From contig NZ_JAQNDM010000002.1 in the NCBI RefSeq assembly GCF_028368975.1, positions 2,056,007 to 2,120,006 of the forward strand: a stretch of 64,000 bases of DNA. The letters run 5' to 3'. The position numbers and the translations under genes are program-made. Positions 41,482 to 53,700 of this stretch are shown in pieces (positions within the stretch are counted from its first letter, which is position 1; each line of letters starts with the position of its first letter). The notes under the pieces are model-generated. The model searched no databases. It worked only from the letters and a program-made list of their open reading frames with translations, and was not told where the DNA came from. This DNA comes from Stigmatella ashevillena. GTDB lineage: Bacteria > Myxococcota > Myxococcia > Myxococcales > Myxococcaceae.

Positions 41482-42378
41482 CTACTTATTGAGCTGGGCG
41501 CAGATCTCGTTACCACCCGTGAAGTACAAGCCGATCGAGAGCGTGGTCGAGGTGTTACCCGGACAGAAGTTCATGGTGAATTCCACGCTCTTCTTGTCGG
41601 CCGAAGGGCTGTACTCGCTCTGCCGGATCAGTTCATCACCGTCCAACTCACTTCCGTTGATCCGAACATAGAACAGGCCAGGCAGGGCGCTCTTCTGGTC
41701 GGGGAAAATCGCCGACGTCGAGTACGCCTTCACTCGCGCCTTAGCGGTAACGTCTCCGCCGCAGAACGAGTCATTGGCGTAGGAAACCTTGGTCACATCA
41801 TAGATGATCGGACCGGTGGAGGACGTGGTCCACACAGGCTGCTTGCCACCCTGAGAAGGAGTGAAGTTGGCGCAGGTGGGCGCAGGCACAGCGGTGCACT
41901 TGCTGGCGCTGCAGAACTGACCGTAAGCACAGGTAGACTGGCCGGTGCCCGTGCACGTACCACCGGGATCGGGATTGCCACCGGCCACGCACTGACCCGT
42001 CGCCGTCTCACAGGTACGGCCCGTGCCACAGTCCGTGTTCGACGCGCACTTCTGGGTGCAGACCCGGTCCAGCGACGAGCAGGTAAAGTCGTCGCCGAAC
42101 TCGTCCGCGCAGAAGTTGGTCCCTGCCGTGCACTTGCAAACCTTCCGGGAGTCGCTCGCGCTGAGCACATCACACGTCTTCGCGCTGTCCGGACAGTCGC
42201 TCCCTGAATCACAGGTCTGAACACATACCCCGGCGCCCGGGTGGCAGATCTCATCCGTGCTGCACTGTGAATCGCTGGTGCAGCTTGACCCACCCTCTTC
42301 ATCGCCGCCGCAAGCCGTCATCATCAGGCTCATCGCGCTCAGCGCAGTGAGCATCCACATCGTCTTCCGAAGCTGCAT
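41482..42378 (-). CDS. Cys-rich lipoprotein
   Basis: A 298-residue lipoprotein: MQLRKTMWMLTALSAMSLMM followed by TAC with lipid-modified Cys23 and a GGDEEGG linker. About residues 30-175 form a Cys-rich region of EGF/Dickkopf-like units (SCTSDSQCSTDEICHPG, CVQTCDSGSDCPDSAKTC, TQKCASNTDCGTGRTC), common in myxobacterial surface lipoproteins. The C-terminal ~120 residues are a separate beta-rich part. It has its own promoter-like element upstream and a terminator, so it is monocistronic. Function unknown; probably outer-membrane or surface located. Confidence 0.8.
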   Translation of the reverse strand: MQLRKTMWMLTALSAMSLMMTACGGDEEGGSSCTSDSQCSTDEICHPGAGVCVQTCDSGSDCPDSAKTCDVLSASDSRKVCKCTAGTNFCADEFGDDFTCSSLDRVCTQKCASNTDCGTGRTCETATGQCVAGGNPDPGGTCTGTGQSTCAYGQFCSASKCTAVPAPTCANFTPSQGGKQPVWTTSSTGPIIYDVTKVSYANDSFCGGDVTAKARVKAYSTSAIFPDQKSALPGLFYVRINGSELDGDELIRQSEYSPSADKKSVEFTMNFCPGNTSTTLSIGLYFTGGNEICAQLNK

Positions 42379-42457
42379 GTTGGACTTCCTCCCGTGGTGC
42401 TTCGCTCGGGGCTTACCGGCCCTCACAAGCCCCCTCCATCCCTTGCAAGCGGGGGTC

Positions 42458-42487
42458 GCTTTAGTCCCGCCGCTCCAGGGGTGTCAA
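42458..42487 (-). promoter_or_regulatory. Promoter-like element of the Cys-rich lipoprotein gene
   Basis: On the minus strand a perfect TTGACA (42482-42487) is followed after 18 bp by TAAAGC (42458-42463). The leader to the ATG at 42378 would be about 75 nt. The -10 is weak. Confidence 0.4.
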
Positions 42488-42539
42488 CGGTTGTCGACAG
42501 CGCTTGGACGTAAACCCTTCGAGGAAATTCAACGCATAC

Positions 42540-42590
42540 AAAAGCGGACAGTGTCACAGGGCTTTTCACGCCGCCCGTGACACTGTCCGC
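42540..42590 (-). terminator. Intrinsic terminator at the end of the glt operon
   Basis: A perfect 14-bp inverted repeat, GCGGACAGTGTCAC (42544-42557) and GTGACACTGTCCGC (42577-42590), lies 12 bp beyond the gltJ stop. On the minus strand it is followed by TTTTGT. This marks the end of transcription of the motility genes. Confidence 0.85.
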
Positions 42591-42602
42591 AGGAGATCTC
42601 AC

Positions 42603-44579
42603 TCAGAAGGTGAACGGGAAATCGATGGGATCCCCTTGCTTCCGGTGCTTCGGGAAAGTCCAACCCTTGATCAGTCCCGAGATACAGGTCGCCAGGTACG
42701 TCTTGCGGAACTCTTCTGTCCTCACCGCCACCCCGGTCGTCCTGCCGCTCGTCTGGATGACCCAGCGCATCACCAGCTTGCCGCTGCTCCCAGGCTCCCG
42801 CTTCTTCTGCTCGCTCACGCACTTCACGATGGCGGGCCGGTTCGCGAGCACCACTTCCATGACGTCGGACTGCGCGAGCTGCTCACGCACACTTCCCCCG
42901 CTTCCAGGCGCAGGGGGAATGTAGGTGGAGGGCGTACTCTCTTGAGACTTCTTCGTCTCCGTCTTCTTCGAACCAAACAGCTCGTCGAAATCGTCGTCCG
43001 AGGCAGGCTCGGGCTTTGAGCGCGGCGAGGCACTGGCCACGGGCTCGCTTTGGCTCGGGCGCGGCTTGCTCGTCGCCCTCGGCGGATCCTGGCGAGCCAC
43101 GGCGGGCTCGGTCCGGGGCTGCTCGGCGGGCTTCGCCGCCGCAGGCTCGACTGCCGCCGGAGGCGGGGGCGTCGCCGCAGCCACAGCGGGCGGTGTCGCG
43201 GCTGGGGCCGCTGGAGCCGGGGTAGGCGCCGCAGCAGGAGGCGGTGTCGCGGCTGCGACCGCGGGAGGCGTCTGAGTCGTGGCAGGTGGCGCAGCAGGTG
43301 GCGGTTCCACGGGCTTCGTAGCGACGGGCGGCGGAGCCGCCGCCACCGGTGGGGAGGCTTCCGACTGCGAGGAAGGCTTGAGGGCGAAAAAGAGCCCAAT
43401 CCCCACCACGGCGATGGCCGCCACGGCGATCCCCGCGATCAAGCCCGTCTTGTTTCCGCCCTGCGGGGCGGCAGGGGGCGGGGGCTGATACCCCCCGTAC
43501 CCAGGCTGAGGATAGCCCGCCGGAGCGTACGCGGCTTGCGGGTAGGCAGGAGCCGGTTGCGGATACGCCGGGGCCGCGACAGGAGGCGCATAAGGCATCG
43601 CCGCGGGCTGCGGCGCATGCTCCGGGGCCGCCGCCATCATCGGGGCCACCCGTGCCGCTGGAGCCGGGGCCTCAGGGGGCGGCAGATCCAACAAACCGCC
43701 CACGGCGGGCTTCTCCGCCACCGGTGCAGGCTTGGGAGGCTTGGACAGCGCGTCGTTCTCCTCCTTCACCAGCGAGGCGAGCACGCTCGCCGCAGAAGGC
43801 TTCCAGCCCGAGGAGGTCGGCTCGGCGCCCAAAGCGGGAGCGGGCGGAATCTCGGCCCGTGCGCTCTTCGCGGCGGCGCCCGCGCTGAAGGCGGACTCCA
43901 CCGGCGCGGAAACAGCGGCGGTCTGGCCCGACATCGCCGCGGGAGCGACGATGACCGGCTTGGCAGGGCGCGGCGCGAGGGCCGGGGCCAGCTCCGTCGC
44001 GTCAGAGAGGGGGATCCAATCACTGAAGCCCTGACGCCAACACAGGCTGTCCGGCCCCACCTCGCCACGATCCCAGTAGTCCTTCACCTTCTCCACGGTG
44101 AGGGGACCCACCTGCTTCTCGTCGATGGCGACGAACCAGTCATGCGCGGGTGCAGAGGACTGCAGCTCATCGGGCTCCGACTCGGCCTCCGCCAGCTTGC
44201 GCACTGCCGCTGGCGTCGAGGACTTGCCCTCCCCTCCTGAAGCGTCACCCGCGGGGATCTTGTTCGAGCCCGAGTTGAGCACCTGGTCGAAGACGGCGCC
44301 AATCTCGTCCTCTTCGACATCCGTGAAGAGACCGCCCTCCGGCGGCGTTCCCAAGGATGCAGGCAATCCGGCGGCCGTGGAGTTCATCCCTCCATTGCTC
44401 GCGGCCGCACTCGCCGCAGGCGTCTCCTGGGCCTCATCATCCTTGGACGCCGCGGCGCCGGCAGGACGCACCAGGATGACATGGCCGCACTTCTTGCAAC
44501 GAACCTTGACGCCCTTGGCGCCAACCTTGTCGTCGCTAATCATGTACTGCGCGCGGCAGCTGTCGCAGACGAAACGCAT
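42603..44579 (-). CDS. gltJ: GltJ (AgmX), gliding-motility zinc-ribbon/GYF transmembrane protein
   Basis: A 658-residue protein. The N-terminus is a cytoplasmic zinc ribbon (MRFVCDSCRAQYMISDDKVG with a later CKKCG) followed by a GYF-type domain (about 146-190, DWFVAIDEKQVGPLTVEKVK). A long Ala/Pro linker with YPQ repeats leads to one membrane segment (about 380-399, LIAGIAVAAIAVVGIGLFFA). The periplasmic Pro-rich arm ends in a TonB-like AgmX/PglI C-terminal domain (WVIQTSGRTTGVAVRTEEF, IKGWTFPKH). In M. xanthus GltJ binds the GTPase MglA through its cytoplasmic domains and is part of the gliding motor. ATG 44579 starts the zinc ribbon; 44591 is an alternative. Confidence 0.92.
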   Translation of the reverse strand: MRFVCDSCRAQYMISDDKVGAKGVKVRCKKCGHVILVRPAGAAASKDDEAQETPAASAAASNGGMNSTAAGLPASLGTPPEGGLFTDVEEDEIGAVFDQVLNSGSNKIPAGDASGGEGKSSTPAAVRKLAEAESEPDELQSSAPAHDWFVAIDEKQVGPLTVEKVKDYWDRGEVGPDSLCWRQGFSDWIPLSDATELAPALAPRPAKPVIVAPAAMSGQTAAVSAPVESAFSAGAAAKSARAEIPPAPALGAEPTSSGWKPSAASVLASLVKEENDALSKPPKPAPVAEKPAVGGLLDLPPPEAPAPAARVAPMMAAAPEHAPQPAAMPYAPPVAAPAYPQPAPAYPQAAYAPAGYPQPGYGGYQPPPPAAPQGGNKTGLIAGIAVAAIAVVGIGLFFALKPSSQSEASPPVAAAPPPVATKPVEPPPAAPPATTQTPPAVAAATPPPAAAPTPAPAAPAATPPAVAAATPPPPAAVEPAAAKPAEQPRTEPAVARQDPPRATSKPRPSQSEPVASASPRSKPEPASDDDFDELFGSKKTETKKSQESTPSTYIPPAPGSGGSVREQLAQSDVMEVVLANRPAIVKCVSEQKKREPGSSGKLVMRWVIQTSGRTTGVAVRTEEFRKTYLATCISGLIKGWTFPKHRKQGDPIDFPFTF

Positions 44580-44716
44580 CGTTCCCCGCAAGTCTCAGAA
44601 ATGGCGGAAGAAATTCCGCCAAAATCGTAGAGGTGGCTCCCGGAGGGGTCAAGGATGCGACCCATGCCCGCCCGGTCACCTTTCAACGGTTGAACCCCTT
44701 CGGAGTTCTTCCCCTA

Positions 44717-47700
44717 CTACTTCCTCACCTGCACCTCCACGTGTGTGCCGATGGCAACACGCAGATCATGCAGATCCTCGGAAGTAGCGAATACCATGAG
44801 TTCCCGTAGCTTGGTACCGGTTGGCATCCGGAAGGCCGAGCCCGTTTCTCCCAGCACCATCCGCTTGACCGGCTCCATTTCCCCCGCGGCGAACAGGCCT
44901 GCCCGGGCCGCCGTGAGTTCGGCCCCCTCCAGCCAGGAGCGCACATCCCCGGGGGTGGCTGTCGGCAGGTAGGCGCGCGCCACCTTGGTCAAGGCGGCGC
45001 GGGCGGGCTCGCTGAGGCTCTTCTCCAGCATTCGCCGGGCCTCGTCGAAGTGGCGTGGATCCGCTGTCGGACGGAGCTGTCCCACCATGCTGAGCGCGGC
45101 TTGCAGGAGCGCCTCGAGGCGTTCTGGCGCCAACCGCTGGCTGAAGGCGAGTTCCGGCCGAACCAGGGCGAGCGCCCGTCCCAGCAGGTAGTACACTTCC
45201 TTCTGCCCCTGCTCCGCGAAGAACTTGCCACCCACACGAATGCTGGCCGGGTGGGTCTGGAGCAGTTCCACATTGATGAGCGGCTCGGGGACCGGATCGT
45301 TCGAGCGGCGGTTCATGCGCTCGCGGGTGGCCACCAGGAACGGGGAGTACAACTCCACCGACTCCATGCCCAGGAGCCGCGCCACATACCGGTAGTGGTG
45401 GACGTGGTACTCCTGAGCGCTGCCGACATCGATGCGGTGCTTCTTCGGCACCAGTTGGTACTGAGGGAATGCCACCGCGTAGTGGTGTCCCACCTGCTCG
45501 AAGAGAATGCCCAGGAACTCCGAGAGCGGGCCGCGGACCTTCGGGTGGAAGAGGTGCGCCTGCCAGAGCCGGTCCGTCAACGGGCGCTGTGCCACTTCCT
45601 TGCGCTTCGCGTAGGGCCCCAGCTTGGTGAGGATCTCCTTCTCATCATCTCCGGGATCCCCAATGAGCCCCGCGACCACCTGCGCGGCCAACCACGCCTC
45701 GTCGTACTCTTTGCGCAGCGCGGACAAGCGGACAATCTGGCCGCACACCTTGCGGGGATCCTTCGTATTCGGCAGGGCGCGGCGAAGGGCCGCGAGCGCC
45801 TCCTGCTCCTTGCCGGGAGTCTGAGAGGCCACCTCCGCGAAGGTCTCCTGCACCCCCGCGTCGTCCGGGAGCCCCTTGGCCACCACGCCGTAGGCCGCCA
45901 CCGCCCCGTCCGTGTTCTTCAGCACCTGGAGATAGAGGTCTCCCAGGGCCCGCCAGAGCGCCATGCGCGCCGTGTGAGTGTCCGGAGTCTTCGGGATGCG
46001 CGAGAGCATCCGCGCATAGTTGTCCTCCAGGGCCTTCCACTGGCTCGCCCCTCCGAGCATCGCCTCCAGCGAGCTGAAGGCCTCGACGAAGCGCGGATCC
46101 ACATCGAGCGCCCGGTTGAACGCCTCCGTGGCGCCCTCCACATCGCGCAGTTCGTCGCGACGGATTTCTCCAAGGGCGAACCACACGCGCTTGGCCTTGT
46201 GCGGCTCGGCGTTCAGCGCTGGCAACGTCAGCATCCGTGCCAACACGTCCGCGGCCTTGTGGCCCTGGCGCGTCTCGCGCAACAGCACGTAGAGCGAGTC
46301 CATCACCTCGAGCGCATCCGGCTGGACCTTCAAGGCACCGGTGAATGCGTCGATGGCCATGTAGGGATCCTTGAGCTTGTCACGGGCGATCTGCCCAAGC
46401 TCCAGGTAGACGCGCGCTTTCGCCTCCCCGTCCACCACGCTGACGAGCTGCTGGCGAAGCTCGGCGGCCTTCTCGTGGCGGCCCGCCTTGTCCATCAGCA
46501 CCACCAAGGCCCGCAGGGAGGGCTCATGGCCCGGATCAATGGCCAGGGCCTTCTCGAAGTGGTTCTGCGCGCGATCCGAATGGCCCAGCGCGGCCAGTAC
46601 GTCGCCGAGCTGCCAGTAGACCTCCACCACCTCCAGATCCGTCAGGCTCTCCCGGTGATGCACGAGGATGGCCTGGAGCACCTTGAGCGCATCGTCATAG
46701 CGCTTCGCCTGCACGAGCAGGTGGCCATAGCTCTCCAACGTGGCCAGGTACCGCGCATCCAGGCCGTACGACTTCTCGTAGGCGTCGAGTGCCTTCTCCC
46801 GCTTGCCCAGCTTCTCCGCCACGTAGCCCAGCCGGTAGAGCTGCCGGGACAGCTCGAGGGTGAGCGCCCCGTCCTTCTCCGCGATGGCCTTCTCCGCCAT
46901 CTTGCGCGTGACGATGTCGAGCATCCGCTCACCCGCCGCCCAGTCCTCTCGCGCGACGTAGACGTCCGCCAGGGGGCGGGCCGCCTCCAGGCTGTCATGC
47001 ACGTGCTTGAGCACCTGCTCGTAGTAGTGCGTGGCCGTCTCGCCATCCTCACGCGTCTCCGCGTGATACTTCGCCACGTCCAACAGCGCGCGCGCCTTGG
47101 CCTGCGGATCCTCGGTCTGCTGCGCTTCCTGCAACAGCGTCTGCTCGTACCCGCCCCAGTCCTTCTCCTGCTCCTGGATGCCCTTCAAGGCCCGGATGCT
47201 GGCCAGGTGCCCGGGATCAATGGCGAGCGCCTGCTGGTAGCAGGTCTTCGCGCTGCCCGTATCCATGAGCATGTCTTCGTTGATCTTGCCCGTGCGGTGC
47301 AGCAGCTCCACCGCGTCCTGGGTCTGGCCCGCGATCTGCGCCTCGCGCTGCAACATCTCCAGGGCGAAGGGCCAGTTGCCGCTGCGCTCGTAGAGGTTGC
47401 CCAGCGCGTGGAGCGCGGGCCGACAGTTGGCGTCCGCGTTCAGCGCGTAGTGGAAGGTGTCCGCCGCACGGTCCACCAACCGGAGCTGCTGGTAGTAGAC
47501 GTTGCCAACCTCCACGTACAGCTCTGCCTGCTCCTCGGGGCTCGTCACCAGCGCAAGCTGGCGCTCGTAGGCCTCGATGAGCTCCTCCCAGCGCGCTTGC
47601 GCGCGCCGCAGCCGGATGAGCGTCTTGATGGCCTGAAGGTTCTGCTGATCGATGGCCAGGATGGCCTCGATGCAGGCATCCGCGTTGGCCGGGTTCTGGT

Positions 47701-50700
47701 ATTTGTCCTCCCAGATGCCCGCGCTGCGGAAGAGCACCCGGACCCGCTCGCGGTAGTCCGTGCTCAGCTCCAGCATCCGCTCGTACACCCCCAGCAACTC
47801 CGCGGGCTGGTCGAGCTTCGTGTGCAGCCGCTCCAGGGACTCCAGCGCCTCGCTGTTGTTCGGATCGAACTCCAGCGCCTGCCGGTAGGCCACCACCGCG
47901 GCCTCTTCGTCTCCAATGTCCCGCTCGTAGACGCCCGCCACCTCGACCTGGATGCGCGCCCGCTCCTCGGGCGTCGCCACCAGATCCCGGGTCCGCATCA
48001 GCGTGGAGGCCACCTCCGCGTGCGCGTTCTGACGGCGGTAGAGCGCCGCGAGCACGCCCAGCGTTTCCAAGTCCGGCTCGAGTTCCAGTGCCCGGAGCAA
48101 CGCCGAGGCGGCCTCTTGAGGATCCTCGATGCGCGTGTCGTAGACGTGGGCGATCTCCTTGAGAATGCCCTTGCGCACCTCGATCGAGGCCGCCGCCTCG
48201 AGCTTCTGCTCCAGCGACACCACGTACTCGCGGTCTCGGCCGCGGCGCTGGAACATCGCCGCGAGCCCATCGAGGGCCGTGGCGTTGGTCGGATCGAACT
48301 CGAGAATCTTCCGGAACGCGCCTTCGGCTGCGGGGGCGTCGTCCAGGCGCGTGTCATGAACACGCGCCAGCGTGGCGTAGAGCCGCTCGGCAAGCCGCCC
48401 GCGAGGCAGTGCGTCCGCCACCTCCTCGTAAACGGCAGCCAGCTCTTCGTGAGAGCCCGTCTCGTCCGCCAGCCGCTCCACCTCTTCCCGGAGGGTGTCA
48501 TCGGCGACGTCGATCTGAAGCGCGCGGCAGAGCGCCAGGAACGCAACGTCCTTCTGCCCGAGCCGCTCCTCCTGCACCCGCGCCAGCTCCCGCAGCCAGG
48601 TGAGCTTTTCCTCGTCCGTGACGAGGTGCGGCATGTACCGGTCCACCACCCCGGCGTAGGCGCGCCAATCGTTATGGCCACGGTACAGCGTGGACACGCG
48701 CTCGAAGGCCGTCCGGTTGGCGGGATCCAACTCCAGCACCTTCTCCAACGCGCTCGCGGACTGCTCCGGCTTGGAGCCGGGGCCTTCCCACAGGTCCGCC
48801 ACCGTGAAGTACGTGAGCACGGCCTGCTCACGCTCCTCGGCCGCGAGGTGCACCTGCACCTTCAACTCCAGAGCACGCACGGCGTCGTTGTAGGCACGCA
48901 GCGAGACAAAGAGCGCGTGAACACGGTCCAGGTCGGGCACCGTGTGCGGCTCGACTTCCAGCGCCCGGCGAGCCGCGTCCAGCGCCTCCTCGCGGCGTCC
49001 CTCTTCCGCGAGCACCTCGGCCAGCCGCAGGCGCAGCCCCTTCACGCCTTCGGAAGACTCCTGCAGCGGCACCAACCGCCGCAGCACGCTGACCAGCTCC
49101 TCGCGAGGGCCCGTCTCCTCGTACAGCTCCCGCAGGGTGTCCAGCACGCCCCGGTGGCGTGCGTCACGGTCCAGCGCCGCCTTGAAGTACGGCACCGCCG
49201 CCTCGGGCTGCTTCAGCAGCCGGTACACCACGCGGCCCAAGCGCTCGTTGAGGCGCACCATCTCGCGCGGATCCAGCGTCTGCGCCAGCCGGTCGGCCAG
49301 CAACGTGCGCAGCTCCTCGGGACGCTCCGCCCGCTCCAGCAACGTTTCCAGCGCCGCGAACGCCTGCTCGTTGCGCGGGTTCTTCGACAGCAACTCCCGG
49401 TAGAGCTCGATGGAGCGTCCCAGGTTGTCCAGCCCCTCGGCAGACACGTGGGCCATCTTCGAGAGGACACGCTCCCGCTCCTGGCCCGTGACACGCTCGG
49501 ACTGGTGCTCGAGGATCGCATACAGCTTGTCCGAGGCACCCGCCGTCTCATACAGCCCCTCCAGCAGGCGCGCGGACGCCAGATGTCCGGGCTCAAGCGT
49601 GAGGATCTGCTCATAGGCCGAGGCCGCCCGGTCCGGGCTGTCCAGCCGCTCCTGGCAGAGCTGGCCCAGGCGGAACAGGAAGCCCACCTTGTCCGCGAGG
49701 GCCGTTGCGCCCACCGCCAACGCCTCCAGGACACCGCCCAGCTCCGGCCACGCCTCCAGCTCCACATAGAGCCGGTCCAGCGCCACCAGGGCCCGCTCCT
49801 GCACGGACGCGTGCAGTCCGCGCGCACGCTCGTAATAGATGATGGCGCGCTCAGGCTCCTGAAGACGCGTCTCCAGCATCTGGCCCAGCTTGAAGCAAAT
49901 CTCCGCCGTATCCGCCGCCTCGGCCACGCGCGGCAGCGATTCCTCGTATGCCACCACCAGCTCGTCATACGAGAGGGAGGCGTCGGTGGCGCTCTCCAGC
50001 CGGCGGCGCAGCTCGGCGTCGTTCGGGTCCTCCTTGAAGGCGCGGAAGAGCGCCAGGAAGGCCAGCTCCGCTTCGCCTTGAGTCTCGCGCAGCGTGGCCA
50101 GCTCTCCGAGGAGCGCCTTCTTCTCGAAGGCGTCCGTGGACACCCCCACGCGCGTCTCGATGAGCTGCGCCAGGCGGAAGATGTCACTGCTCGCCCGAAA
50201 GGCGCGAAGCAAGGTCTCCACCGCGAGCAGATTCTGGGGCTCGCGGGCCACCCACGCCTCCATCCGCCCCACTGCGCCTGGGTGGTTGGGTTGCAGCACG
50301 AGCACCTCGCCATAGAGGCCCAGCGCTCCTGGCTTGTCGAGCAGCTTCGTCTCGCGCACGCTGCCCAGCCGGAACTTCAGCTCCAGCGCCTCCTCCGCAG
50401 GCATCAGCGCGATGCGCTTGGCCAGCACGTCCGCCAGCTCCGGCCACCGCTCCTGCTTCTGGCAGAGCCCCTCCATGCGGGACAGCGCCCCCGCATCGTC
50501 GGGCTTGAGTTCCAACAGCCGCCGGAAGGTGGCCAGCGCCCCCAGGTTGTCCTTGAGTTGGTCCTCCTGAAGCACGCCGATCTGAAACAGCACCGCCGCG
50601 CGGCGGACCGGTTCCTCGGCCATCGCCAGCTGGCGTCGGAGCACTTCCAGCAGCTCGGCGGGCTTGCCCTCCGACGTGAGCAACCGGCCGATGCTCTCCA

Positions 50701-53700
50701 GGGCCTCGACGTCCGTGGGGCGCACTTCCAACACCTTGCGCCACGCGGCGAGTGCCTCCGTGTCCTCGCCCATACGGGCCTGGAGCTGCGCGAGGGCCCG
50801 GTACAGCTCCCCACGCGCCGCATCTCCCGCCTTCGGCGCGATGTTGGAGAGGACATCCGCCAGCTCTTCGTGCGTCGACGCAGGCTCCACCAAGGAGAGG
50901 CAGAGTTCCAACGAACGCGACTCGTCCGGGAGATCCTGGAGCGCCCTCACGGCGTACACGAAGGCCAGCTCCGCGTTCTCCATGGGGCCGGCGTAGGTCT
51001 CCGCGATGCGCCGCAGCAAGGCCGCGCGCTCCTGAGGCACCGGCTCCACGGAGGCCCGGGCCTCCAACATCTGCACCTGCTTGAGGTGATCGCCCACCCC
51101 GGCGAACACCGGCTCCAGCGCACTCGCCGCCGCGCCTCGCAGCGGACTGTCCGAGCGCGCCATCTCCTCCAGCGCCCCCACGGCTCCGGCATGGCCCGCC
51201 CGGCGCGCCAGCACGGACTGGTAGAGCGCCAGTGCTCCACGAGGATCCTCCAGCCGGGAGAGCTTCAGCCGCCCCAGGCGGACGCGAAGCTCCGAGGCCT
51301 CCTCCAAGGCGTTGCGCTCGTCCGCGATCTGGATCTCCCGCTCGATGTGCTGCGCCAGCTCCTGCCAGCGCTCCATCTCCGCGAGCACCTTGCCGAGCAG
51401 CTTGAGCGCGTTGCCATTGTCAGGCCTCCGCTCGAGAACCTCCCGGTAGGCCTGCGAGGCGAGCGCCTTGTCCGACAGCGTTTCTTCCGCCAGATGGCCC
51501 AGCTCGAACAGCAGGTTCACCTGTGAGCTGGGGTTCGGGTCGGCCGCCACCTGCCTGCGCATCACCAGCGCCAGTTCCCGGTGCGCTCCCGTGCGGCGAT
51601 GGACGCGCGCGATGGCCTCCAACACCTGTCGGTCTTTCGGATCGCGGCGGCTGACCTCTTCCAGCGCGCGCACGGCCAGATCGTACCGCTTGAGACGCCC
51701 GTCGTAGAGCGCCGCGAGACGCTTCCACAGGTCCCCCGCCAGGGGTTCCTGAACATCCCGGTCGAGCTGATCCTCGTAGGCGGCGGCGACCTCCTCGAAG
51801 GAACCCGAGTCCGCCGCGAGCCGCTCCAGCTCGTCGCGAACACTGGCCTCCTGCGGGTTCTCGTTGAAGGCCCGCAGGCGGGCGGCGAAGGCCAGCGAGG
51901 TCTGCCCCAGCGCCTCGCGCAGGATGGCAATCTCCTGGATGCGCTCCAGGCGCTGCTCTGGCGCGGCGGACCCCTGGAGAACCTCCAGCACCTCCACCAA
52001 TTTCCGGGTGTCGTTGATCCCCCGGTAGAAGGCTTCCAGCGACCGGGCCGCCTCCAGACGCTGCGCCTCCTGGGCGAACAAGCGCTCCAGGCCCGCGATG
52101 GCCTGAGGATCCCCCGGAACCATCTCCAGCAGCCCCCGGTAGGCCAGAAGCGCCTCGGAGGGACTCCCTTCCTTCTCCAGCAGCTGCGCCCGGCGGACGA
52201 CGAAACCGCGCCGGGACTCGGGCTCAGGGGCCAGCTCCGCCAACTGGGCCAGCACATCCGCCTGCTCCTGGATGCGCCGCCCCTTGGCGAACAGCTGCTC
52301 CAGGGCCAGCAGCCCCTCGGGCGCCTTGCGGATGGCCAGTGCCGAGCGATAGGCCTCGATGGCCCTCGCATCTTCGCCCGCGTTCGCGCACGCCTCGCCT
52401 GCCTTGAGCAACAGGCCCAGCCGCGTCTCGGGATCGGCCGCGATGCGGGCCTGGGTGGCGTAGACCTCGGAGAGGTTCTTGGCGTTCTGGCCCTTCTCGT
52501 ACAACCGCGACAGGGCATCGAGCGCCTGGCGGTCCTGCGGAGCTTCCTCCAGCAGGCTCTTCCACAAGCGCGTCGCGTCCTCGGGCTGATTGAGCTGCTC
52601 GCGAAGCTCCGCCGCCCGGCGGATCAACACCAGCGTGGCTGGATCCCCCGCGGACAGGTCCGAGATGGCGTTCTCGTAGATCTCCGCCAGCACCTCGTGC
52701 GAGCCCGTCTCGCGCGCCAGCCGCTCCAGCTCAGGGCGCAGTCCGTCCCGGTCGATCCCCGCAGCGAAAGCCTTCACCGCGGCCATGAAGGCCAGCGAAG
52801 GCTGCTGCATCTCCTGCTCGTAGATGCGGCGGATCTCTCCTGCCAGGAGCACCTTCTCGACCGTGAGCGCGGCCTCCATCCGCGCCTCACGCAGGGCGAC
52901 GCGGCGGGCATGGTCGCCCACCTTCTTGAGCACCGGATCCAGCACCTCCAGTGCCGTCCCACTCGTCGGCAACGCCGCCTTCACCCACATCTCCAGCGCG
53001 GCCAGCGCGCCCGGATGGCCCGAGTCTTCGGCCAGGATGCGCTCGTAGAGCTTGAGCGCGGCGTTGGGATCATTCAGTTCCGTGCGCAACAGCTCCGCGA
53101 GGCGGAAGGAGACCTCACGCCCCTGCGGGCTCTGTCCCTCCTGGTTCCGCCGGAACGAGAGCGCCCAGGCCAGCTCCTTGGCGCGTCCCAGGTCCGTATA
53201 GAGACGATCCAGGGCAACGGCCGCCTCGCGCTGGAGAGGGTCACGCTCCGCCAGCGTGCGCCAGGCGGCGGCCGCACGCTCCTTGTTCGTCAGCTTCGTC
53301 TCGTGAAGCAGGGCCGCCTCGCGCAGGTACGCCACCTGCTCTGCGGGCTCGGTGGCCACCGAGGCCAGCCGCTCGAGCACCTCCGCCAGCTCGGCCCACT
53401 GCTCTCCCGCACGGTGAAGACGCTGGAGCGACTTGAGGCAGTCAACGTTGGAGGGCTCCAGCACCAGCAAGGCGCGCAGGGCCTGAACCGCCCCTGCCTT
53501 GTCGTCGAGCTTCTTTTCCTGCACGTCGGCCAGCTCACGCAGCAACGACGCCCGCGCGGCCCCCACGTTCCCCTCCTCCGTCAGCTCCTGGAGGATCTCG
53601 GCATAGCTGTCCAGCGCATCCGCATCTTCCGCGGCCTGGCGCGCGGTGACCCGCAGGGCGGCATCCGCTGGCATCATGCGCACGGCCCGCGCCAACGAGG